From: Cenococcum geophilum 1.58 | Lineage: Eukaryota; Ascomycota; Dothideomycetes; Gloniales; Gloniaceae | Direction: 5' to 3' | Length of the DNA stretch: 64,000 nt | NCBI GenBank assembly: GCA_001692895.1 | Contig: KV748221.1 | Coordinates: 1,033,056 to 1,097,055, forward strand | In this document: piece by piece, positions 55,080-64,000 of the stretch | Layout of the letters: the number at the start of each line of letters is the position of its first letter | How positions within the stretch are numbered: the first letter of the stretch is position 1 | Position numbers and translations under genes: made by a program | The notes under the pieces: generated by a model | What the model saw: only the letters and a program-made list of their open reading frames with translations | The model's database searches: none | Told to the model about the DNA's origin: nothing

Positions 55080-55325
55080 TACGATATTAATAAGTACCTA
55101 TAAGTAGGAGTACCTATAATTACGGGGAATACCTATAATGGAAGGGAGTATCTATAATAGGGGTACTCCTAATAGTAAGGAGTACCTATAATAATAAGTA
55201 CCTATAATAATAAGGAGCACCTATAACAATAAGGAGTACCCACAATAATAAGAAGCACCTATAATATTAGGGAGTACCTACAATAGTAGGCACCTATAAT
55301 AGTTAGGAGTAACGGGGAATGCCTA
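55080..55325. repeat. 19-20-bp minisatellite (AATAAGGAGTACCTATAAT)
   Basis: About 12 units of a GGAGTACCTATAATAATAA type motif follow each other with variable length. Confidence 0.8.
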
Positions 55326-57049
55326 CAGCGATATACCTTTGGCCGGTTTTTAGTGGCCATCTCTAGATAGTTAGCGTTTAGCTTACGTATTTCGCTTACA
55401 GATTTCGCAAAAAGTATACTATTTAATTAGTATTTACATCACTTTATTTTTATAAATTAGAAACTAGATACTTTAATTATAATACGACTCTTAGCTAAGT
55501 TATAGTAATTACTAGAGATCTCTATAAGAGTCTTTACTATAGTTAATTTTAGGCCATCCTAAGAAGAAATATCCCTTAGGATGCCCTACCTAAACCTATA
55601 TTATACTAGTTTAGTCTTAGCAAATCACCTAGCTCGCATAATAGTTCTCCACCTTTATATACTTGGCAGCGTAAATTAGGCCAGCCTATAATTTATAGTC
55701 CTCTATAAAGAAAAGACTTATTACTTTTTAATCCAGATATCTTAGAATTAGCCTTTATTAGCCTACCCTCTTTAATCTAGTTAAAATATGCTAGCGTTTT
55801 CTTAACTGGTGTGGGGTGGAACTTTTTCTTTAAAGTAATTAGTAGTCCGTATAGCAATAGAGAGAAAAGGGCCTACTAGATCTTATATGTTTAGAGGCTA
55901 TAAAGGTTAATCTATAGACGTATAGGTATAAAATCGACCGTTACGCTGTATTAGGATATAGCAATCTGCGTTATAATCTCGCTTTAATCTATTGACCTTT
56001 TGTAAAAAGGTCTCCTTTTACTTTCGAAAATTCTTATTTGTGGCTCGCTTTAACCTTAGTAGTAACCTTTACTTTAAACACATTACTATAGTACTAGATA
56101 ATTAATAGCCTATTAGCGTTTTATAGGGTAACTAAGGTGCGAGTTAGCTCTAAATTGCATATTAATAAGGTAGGAATATTAAGAATAAATATAGAATCTA
56201 CCCCTTAATATTAGCCTAAGTTTCAACTAAAAACAAGATCTTGTTTTAAGAACTAGATCCAATTATAAAAACCATATTCTAATTCTAAAGGCTATATCCC
56301 AACTCTAGGTCCCAAATATACTAAACGTAACTAAAAATATATAGTATTAAGCCAATTAGATTATTTTCAGTTCTAACTTAAATTGCGATTTTAAAAACTA
56401 GATTTAATTCTAGAGACTAAATTCTAATTCCAGTTTTAAAATATAGGCCAATTAACTACTATAAAAAGGGCGCAACCCTAAAAACTGGATCCGGTTCTAG
56501 GAACAGAATCCAGTTTTTGGGAAATAGGTCGATTAACTGCTATAAAAAGAGGTTGTATCTATATTTAGCATATTAGGTTTAGCTCATTTTGGGATTAGCT
56601 ACGTAATCGATTATAGGCATATAGTTAACCCGTTCTCTAGCCCCTTCAGCTTCGCTATATAAGAGCCCCGCTATATAAGCCTTACGCTTCGCGAAACGGG
56701 CTAAGACTAATAGGTGTAATTAGTTATAGACTAAAAAACGCTGCCTACCCAGCTATTATAGCTTAGCATTTAACTAAGCCCTATAAAGCCTTAGTCTAAG
56801 CCATATTAGATCGGCTTGACTTTTCTACGCCCAATCTTTAATTCTCGCGTTCGCTCGCACCTTACTTTCTTCCTTATACTTTTCTCCCTAGTCATTTCCT
56901 CATTGCAAGACGCGCCCGACGTATACTTAACCTCCCTACACTTATCTATTATTATACCATCCATTATATACTAGCCTCTTTAATCTCCCCTTCTTATCTA
57001 CCTACCCGCTTACTATATCGGCCCTCCCAATATAGCTCTTAGCGCGTTT
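55326..57049. other. AT-rich DNA with dispersed short repeats
   Basis: Between about 56,230 and 56,530 a motif like AACTGGATCCGGTTCTAGGA and decayed relatives recur, some as palindromes. A short GC-rich patch at about 56,630-56,700 has GCTTCGC repeats. No gene was recognised. Confidence 0.4.
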
Positions 57050-59590
57050 ACTTATAATAGCAAATCCCTCCTAATTAGAGATAATTAAAACAAAACCTAT
57101 TAGAGAAGGACTAAATAACTTTCGCGATTTATTTAACTTAGCTTATTAGGATCTAGATATCTCTAGCTCTTTAAACTTATTACACTAGATAGGTAATAAA
57201 GGTAATTGCTAATATACCTATTACAAGTTTCTATCTAACGCTTATAGAACTAAAGAATATTTTACTTAATCTAATACTAGCTCTATAGGGCCTTCCCACT
57301 TCTTATTTATTACCATCTAATAGCGGCAATAAAAGCCTTCTTATTAATCTATTAAGACTTAATTTAGCGGTCGGTTCTAATAACTTTAACATTAAGCGGT
57401 TCCTACCTCTTCTAAATACGATCCTTTAGATTGAACCTAATAAGGTTATCTAGGAAAAGGCATACGCCATTATAATAAAGTCTACGCCTCCCCCCCAACC
57501 GCTACCATTTTACGTTTAAACCCCATATCTATATAATATAAGTAGCTTCGCCAACTTATCCAAACACAGAAAATATATAGATAATATTTTAAAGGAGGAG
57601 CTAGGCCCTCTTTATGTGGGGATTCCTAGCTTATATAAAGCATTCTTTAGGGAAGTAGAAGGTCTTAAAGAGGCAAGCGCCGCCGTTTTTAAGAAATGCA
57701 AGGAAGGGGACAATCTACTATACGCCGATAAGGGTAGCTAGCGAAACTGGCCTAAAAGCGCAGAGCAAGATAATATCCTAGAGTAGTTTAATAACCTAAT
57801 TAAATCATTTTTAGGCTTTATAGAGAAGCATGGGTCCGCCCTAAAGACACGATAAAAGCTCGTTATATATACTAAGCAGCCCTTATAAGGGTCTATAGCA
57901 AAGCAAAAGCTAAATATTAGTTTTGTAGATAATCCAATAGCTAGCGAAAGCTCTTAATACTATTAGTTACATATACTTATACTAGGAGAGCTAAAGAGTA
58001 ATTTAAATACCAATATAGCCTTGCAGGCATAGTTTACTTCAGGGAAATATATAAGGGAAGTCTTCGCCACTTAGAACAATCGCCGCTTTGTCCTAGGTTT
58101 TACCCTTTATAAATCTATTATATAGCTATAGGAGTATAACCAGGTAGAAGGCATTACATTATCACTATTTAATATTAATAAAGACGGACTATAATTTACC
58201 TCGGCGATATTAGGGTTTCTCTTAATAAATAAAGAGCAGCTTTTTATAAACTACTAGGACATAGTTACTAGTACATGTTAAGCTGCCCTAAGGGATTCAT
58301 GTATATAGGACTATAGCGCCATAGCCTAGAGGCTGCATGCGCAGTATTGTATGTAGTATAATACAATGGATATAAAAAAAAGAAAAAAAGAGCAGCTTAG
58401 GTTTAACCCTACTATTTTAATATCAGACGGCAAACAATATATTAAGGTCGTGCGTAATAATTAGACTAAGTATCTTATCCTTAACAAACTTATAAAGCGG
58501 GCACCCTATATTACTAATTAGGCGACAACTTACTAAAAGGCGCACCGTAAGAGTAACACCTCTAAAATACCTCTTATTATTAAAGACTTATAGCAGTACC
58601 TAAAACGCAAGGAAAAAGGTAAACTACTACGTAAGGCAGTAGAGAAAGGAGTAATTAATATAGCTAGGTACTATTACTATAGGACTATTTATATAGGTAG
58701 ATAAGATAATAATATCTTTAATATCCGCAAGGGGCTGGATATTACTAAAGTAACAAACTATAAGCCTAAAAGCCTAATAATGCCTTTAAGCGTAGCTAGA
58801 GTATAAGGCAGTATAAAGAAAGGCCAAAGTACTAGTAGAAAGAGGTTGTCCAGCTATACCAACGCCCCGTTACCGCCTAATAAGCACCTATATTTAAGCT
58901 CTCTAATTAAGCGCCCTATTATATAGAATTAGGTATATTAACGCGTTATTACTTATAACTATAGAAAGGCTCTTTATAAGGCAAGCTCTCCGGCTATAAT
59001 GCTTACTACGCTAAAGGGTAGTATTAAAGGATATTAGTCTTTATATACGCAGGCCAGCATCCTCTAACGTAATATTTTAATAGGCAACCTCTTAATAAAT
59101 AAGGAAGACGACAATCCCTCCTAGAAGTCATTCTTAATTAATCTCAATCTCGCGATTAAAAAGAAGTGAAAAGGACTTTTAGAAGTACGGGGTAAAACTA
59201 ATATAAGAGCGTTTATGGCTATAGAAGTACTTCTAGGCGAGAAACACTCCTTTAGGTATAATTTAGAGTTGTTCTTCTAGGTGTTTTTCTAGATATGCAT
59301 TTATTATAAGGGTCTAAATAAAAAGCGCAAGCCTATCCCAAGGTTTAAGAAGTAGAATTATATTAACACTAAAGAGCTAGCTAAGTTAAAAAAAGAAGGG
59401 GTAGCTTATAAAAGTGATTTCATTAAAACAGCAGAGGAGTACTTTACGCCGTACTATTAGTTATTAGTCCCCTAGGTTAATAGGCTCCGGAAAGTAGTAT
59501 TTCTAAATAGTAGGAAGTAGAAGAAGGATAATCTAGAGCTATATTCTAGAATAAAGAAAATACTTTAGTAAGTATAAAAGGATTTAAAGG
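57050..59590 (+). pseudogene. FunK1 fungal-type protein kinase, RIP-damaged
   Basis: One plus-strand frame preserves the whole layout of a FunK1 (Pkinase_fungal) protein. The N-terminal part includes LGPLYVGIPSLYKAFF, AAVFKKCKEGDNLLYAD and RRFVLGFTLYKSII, then FNINKDGL and ILGFLLINKEQL. The kinase part has ATTY, LIIKDL, GVINIARYYYYRTIYIGR and NIRKGLDIT. Ser-rich linkers follow, then NAPLPPNKHLY, RVITYNYRKALYKASSPAIM, a catalytic-loop region with NILIGNLLINKEDDNPS, SFLINLNLAIKKK (the DFG-region analogue, with Asn), FMAIEVLLGEKHSF and YFTPYY. The His-Arg-Asp loop is lost and many TAG/TAA codons interrupt it. FunK1 kinases are expanded in mushrooms and some ascomycetes; their targets are unknown. 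Confidence 0.82.
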
Positions 59591-59879
59591 TATTAGCAAA
59601 GTAAATAGAATAATATTTTATTATCTTATAATGTTCTACAGCACAACTAAAGATTTAGGCGGCTAAGGCTAGGTAGTAGCCTTAGTTAAAACATATATAA
59701 AACAGTATAGGGTAGGCTAAATAAACCTAGGAAAGCGGATAACCCAATTTTCTACTAGATTATTAGGTCCCTATACCCTACTATCCTATATAGGCTTTAT
59801 TTTTCTACAAAACACATAATCTACTCCCTAGCCTATTAGAAGCCGCCTTATACCACCTAAATTGAGGCCATAAAAGAAT
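59591..59879. other. AT-rich spacer after the kinase fossil
   Basis: It contains the probable 3' region of the FunK1 remnant. Nothing else was recognised. Confidence 0.35.
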
Positions 59880-60300
59880 TAATCCACTACTCTAACTAAT
59901 CCCCTACTTAAATAAGTCCCCTACTTAAATAAATCCCCTATAAGAGCTAATGCCCATATATTTCGCCGCCCTATAGGAACTAATCCCCTACTTTAATAAA
60001 TCCCCTATAGGATTTAGTCCCCTACTCTAATAAATTCCCTACACTAATAAATCCCCTATAGAATCCAGTCCCCTACTTTAACAAATCCCCTATACTAATA
60101 AATCCCCTATAAGATTTAGTCCCCTACTCTAACAAATCCCCTACGCTAATAAATCCCCTATAGAATCTAGTCCCCTACTTTAACAAATCCCCTATAGGAT
60201 CTAGTCCCCTACTCTAATAAATCCCCTACGCTAATAAATTCCCTATGCTAATAAATTCCCTATGCTAATAAATTCCCTATGCTAATAAATTCCCTATGGG
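59880..60300. repeat. CCCCTA-rich minisatellite, 17-20-bp units
   Basis: Units such as GCTAATAAATTCCCTAT (17 bp, four near-identical copies at about 60230-60297) and related AATCCCCTAYDYTAAYAA motifs fill the stretch. Confidence 0.85.
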
Positions 60301-60559
60301 TACTAATGCCTATATATTCTACCACCCTATAGGAACCAATCCCCTACGGCTTATATTCCTATATAAAAGATCGCCCCTAAAGGTAGCTCCGCAAGGCCTA
60401 AAGGAACTTTACTCTAACGATTATAAATAAAAGGGTTAGTCTAAAATACGTTAATAGCGCTAAATTTAAAAGTGTAGGCCTTAGGGTTAAAAAGCCCTAG
60501 GGGAAAAAAGCCTTAGGGGAATAATCCTATAGGGGAATAAACCTATAGGGGAATAAAGC
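60301..60559. other. AT-rich spacer with AGGGGAATAAACCTAT repeats
   Basis: A short array of TAGGGGAATAAACCTA-like units occurs at about 60,500-60,560. Nothing else was recognised. Confidence 0.4.
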
Positions 60560-61125
60560 CCTATATTAGCGACTTAGTTAATTAAGGCACGAGTGCGGTA
60601 AGAGGGATGCGTAAGCCTATATAATTGGTAGTTTATAAACAAGGATCTAAAGCTAAAGAAAGGGAAGGAGATAGAGGGCGGCGCCGCTTAACGTTATATA
60701 TAATCCTCTAGTTACGTAATAGCAATTATCTAGAACTATATAAAACTATCCATAACTATTTATAACTATTTGCGACTATCTACTATAATCCACTAATATC
60801 TATTAGCTATAATCTACTAGTTTCTACTAGTTTCCACTAATTTCTACTAGCGCTATTGTTAGCGACTTAGTCAATCGAGGCACGAGTACGGCAAGAGGGA
60901 CGCGCAAGCCTGTACGATTGGTAATCTATAAACGAAGATCTAAAGCTAGAGAAAGGAAAGGAGACGGAGGGCGGCGCCGCTTAACGTTATATACGATCCT
61001 CTAGTTATATAGCGGCAACTATTTAGAACTATAAGAAACTATCTGCGACTATCTGCGACTATCTGCGACTGCCCGCCATAATTTACTAATATCCATCAGC
61101 TATAATCCCCTAGTGCCGTAATATT
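60560..61125. repeat. 293-bp tandem duplication, probably within the Gypsy LTR
   Basis: Two copies share GACTTAGTYAATYRAGGCAC, GGGCGGCGCCGCTTAACG and GATCCTCTAGTTA with a 293-bp offset. The first copy is the more RIP-mutated. A (CTATCTGCGA)n stutter is at 61046-61075. The block abuts the polypurine tract of the Gypsy fossil, so it is best read as its LTR or part of it. Confidence 0.75.
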
Positions 61126-64000
61126 ACCCCCCCCCTCCGGGAAAGCCTGCCCTTAAGCTTTATACGTCCGTATTATATCTATAGGGTATTCTTATTTTTA
61201 TGCTTAATAGGCAGCTTATTATCTTCGCTATTCTAGCACTCTATCTACTTATTAAGGTACTTTAGGGGTCCGGGTTTGTTAGGGTAATAACTATAAAATT
61301 TTTAAAGCTTATAGGGACTACCTATAAAGTTCTATGTAGGGTACTAAGTGGGGTCTAAGTTGTACCCTTTCTAACTAACACAATATTTTAACGTTCCCCT
61401 TATAAGCTTACAGGCCAGTATTTCTTTAATTTCCTATTCGTCGTCGCTATTGACTTAGATCGGTAGGGGAGGTTAATTCTTTTATTTAGGTAATAGGTTA
61501 TTTATAGCTTTCCGTAGTTTATCCGGAGAGAAAATAGGGTAAACTTTAATTAAATCTGGGAGCTTTACTTTATACGCGTTACCTATCTTCTTAAGAACCT
61601 TATATGGTCCTACTATCTAATAATCTAGCTTATGGCTAAGTCGTTCCGTCTTCTAGTTTTTTATTATAACCCAGACTATATCTCCTACGGCAAAGTTAGG
61701 CTCTCGCCTATACTTATTCGTCTACTGTTATATTAATTTCTAGGCCTTTTCTAGATTTGTATAGGCTACTATCTAGGCTTCTTTTAAGCGCTTGGTGTAC
61801 TACTAGGCTTCCTTATAAGATAGTTTTTTTATATATAGTCTAGGGTCCTTCTAGTTTTTCCTAGTCAAAGCTTATACGGGGTAGTAGCCCATTTTTAGCT
61901 AGATAGGGGTAAATCCTATAGAGTCGTAAGGTAGGGTCGCTTGGGCGTAGTTTATTAGGGGTAGTAGTTTGGCCTAGTTATTTTAGAAGTAGTTAATAAA
62001 GGGCCGAAGTCTCTAGTCTAAGTATTAATTTACAATTTCTGTCTAATTATTTGTTTGGGGGTGGTATACTATAAAAAGCTTTAGCTTAATACCTAAGATT
62101 TGGGTAAACTTATTCTAGAAAGCCGAAATAAATTGCGGCCTATAATTGGATATAATAGTATCTAGTAGTCCGTAAATTCGGTAGACGTAGTAGATATATA
62201 GTTAGGCCACCTCTTTAGCATTGATATTTTTATAATAGGGGATTAAGAACAGGCGCTTACTAAAGAAGTTAACTAGGATTATAACTATATCGTATCCGTT
62301 GCGGTCCGTAGGTAGTTAGTAGAAGTCTATAAAGATATACTACTAGGGGCGTTCTAGTATTGGGAGTGGTTTTAATAGTCCTAGGGTCTTATCTTGTGGA
62401 ATTGTAGATCTACGGTAGTTGTTATAGTTCCGTATATAGCGGTTAATATCCGCTATTATTTTAGGCTAGTAGTAGTGGTTGCTAATAATCTTATAGGTTT
62501 TATTTTTTCTAGGGTAGGCCGTAGAGACCTAGGTATAAGCTTTGGTAATAAGCTGGGTCCGTAAGTTTTGTTTTTTAGCTACTACTAGCCGTTCCTAGTG
62601 CTTAAGTAGTCCGTTTTTAAGGGATTATAGGCTAGCGACGTTCTTTACCTTTTTGCGGTACTCCTATAGAGAGGGGGTTGTTTGGTTAGCCTATAGTAAT
62701 TTATTAATAAGGTTAAGTTTAGAGGAGTTAATAGGATATATCTTGGCGCCTAAGGAGTCCATGCTTAGTTCTGCCTATATCTAGGGGTTAAGGTATTCTA
62801 GTTATAGTAGCGTCTAGGTTTATAATAAGATCTTTATAGCTGTCTGGTTATTTAGGTCTTGCTTACGCCTTATAAGAGCGTCCGTACGGTTTATAGCGCC
62901 TGGTTTATATATAATTAAGAAGTTAAACTAAGATAGGGTATCCGCCTAGCGTGCCTACTGGGCTATAAGGGCCTTAGTTGTTATAAAGTATCTAGGGCCT
63001 TATAATCTAAAACTACCTTAATCGGCCTAGGGGTCCCCTCTAGCTATATACGCTAGTGCTAAAAGCTAGAGATAATAGCCAGCATTTCTTTATTATAGAT
63101 GTGGTAGTTTAGCTTAGCATCTATTATAGTCTTTAAATAGTATGTAATAGGGTGCTACTCTTCGTCTGGTTGCTTCTGGGAAAAAATATTAGCTATCGCG
63201 TTGTCTAAGGCATTAGTTTCTAGCATTAAGGGCCGTTTTAGGTTAAAATGAGCAAGTAGGGGAGCCAATATTAGCTGTTTCTTAAGTTTATTAAAGGCCT
63301 GCCTATATATAGCGTTAAAGTAGAAGGGCTAGTCTTTTTTAGTAAGACGGTTAAGAGGCTAAGCAATCCTACTATAGTTCTTAATAAAGTGTTAATAGAA
63401 GTTATAAAAACCTAAAAATGATTATACCCCCTTTACGGTCTATGGGGGTGCCTACTGGTTAATTATAGCCGTTTTCTTTGGGTCGGTTTTAATTCCGTTT
63501 ATACTAATAATAAAACCTAGGTACTTTATACGCTTAATACTAAACTCTAACTTCTTAATATTAACCTAGAGGCTAGCCTTATAGAGCTATTATAGGACTT
63601 TATGGACGTGCTCCTTGTATTCTAGCTTATTCTTAAAGTAGATTATAATATTATCTAAATAGGCCGTATAGAAGTCGTTAAGGTAGTTAAAGAGTACATT
63701 GTTTATATACCGCTGGTATATAGCTAGTCTATTAGTTAGTCTAAAAGGGAGTACCTTATATTTATACGCTTTGTAATAGGTCCGAAATATAATAAGATCT
63801 TTAGACCTAGGGTCTATTCTAATTTAATAAAAGGCCTAGCGGATATTAAGCTTTATAAAGACCTTAGCTCTACTTATTTGGGCCAGAGTCTTATTAAGTA
63901 GGGGTAGCGAATAGCGGTCCTTGCGGGTTATATTATTTAGCTTATAGTAGTTAATATAGAAGCGGAGTCCTCTATTTAGCTTTTTAATAAAGAGAATAGG
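61126..64000 (-). mobile_element. Ty3/Gypsy chromovirus fossil, pol 3' part and polypurine tract
   Basis: The element reads leftwards from the right window edge and is incomplete here. In order on the minus strand are reverse transcriptase (about 64,000-63,400), RNase H (about 63,300-62,900), integrase (about 62,700-61,700) and a chromodomain-like tail (about 61,450-61,250). A polypurine tract with a run of nine G lies at about 61126-61138, next to the putative LTR. The reading frame carries many RIP-type breaks, more than ten. It is old relative to the gene-rich block and belongs to the chromodomain-bearing (chromovirus) branch. Its 5' LTR and gag would lie beyond the window. Confidence 0.85.

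Noticed and set aside
23818-61125. Starship-type giant element
   Set aside because: The gene types would suit such cargo, but no tyrosine-recombinase captain, ends or target site were seen in the window.
1-64000. CRISPR arrays, rRNA and tRNA genes
   Set aside because: The regular repeats are minisatellites in a fungal genome, and no convincing tRNA cloverleaf or rRNA sequence was found by eye; a dedicated scan was not possible.

Overview
The window is nuclear DNA of a filamentous ascomycete (Pezizomycotina-type). The genes have short introns of about 50-140 bp with GT..AG ends and CTAAC/CTGAC-like branch sites. Gene families include a HET-NACHT-WD40 receptor, a TPR-CHAT protein and a FunK1 kinase. 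The right-hand two thirds carries the marks of repeat-induced point mutation (RIP): AT-rich, TpA-rich DNA in which old coding regions are full of TAG/TAA codons where TGG, CAG or CAA is expected, and Asp/Glu are read as Asn/Lys.

Region 1 (1-16.3 kb) is an ordinary gene-rich euchromatic block. In order it holds a syntaxin-8-type Qc-SNARE (-), a RING/TRAF-zinc-finger protein (+), a tRNA(Ile)-lysidine synthase-like PP-loop enzyme (-), mitochondrial chaperonin 10 (+, divergent from the previous gene with a perfect heat-shock element between them), an EF-hand mitochondrial carrier of the SCaMC/SAL1 type (-), cyclin C of the Mediator kinase module (+), a conserved His-rich fungal protein of unknown role (+), and a small probably mitochondrial protein (+). 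Exon structures were worked out by hand and give continuous frames.

Region 2 (16.3-23.8 kb) is a transition zone. It has a solo LTR split by a 1.84-kb Fot1/pogo-like DNA transposon, a broken patatin-like phospholipase start next to a curious 48-bp copy of another gene's 5' leader, and a convergent HET-NACHT-WD40 (NLR-type) gene with one break.

Region 3 (23.8-64 kb) is an AT-rich RIP block with nested mobile elements. These are a pogo/Tigger-like element with TA target duplication, a 4.8-kb piggyBac-like element carrying a solo LTR, a long-TIR 0.69-kb element inside an island of satellites, a hAT-type element with a perfect 8-bp duplication split by a 5'-truncated Tad1-like LINE, and the pol part of a chromodomain Ty3/Gypsy fossil running off the right edge. 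Between the transposons lie decayed copies of cellular genes: an NmrA-like oxidoreductase, a TPR-CHAT protein, an AAA+ ATPase and a FunK1 kinase. Many minisatellites (9, 12, 17, 19-20, 30-33, 135, 293 and 345 bp periods) fill the gaps. One 12-bp satellite family appears at two places in opposite orientation.

The most interesting signals are the exact leader-plus-ATG duplication at 19.4 kb, the immune and signalling genes buried in the RIP block beside a surviving NLR, the piggyBac-like element whose ends are not TTAA, and the shared 12-bp satellite at the chromatin boundary. Coordinates of decayed features are approximate unless stated.
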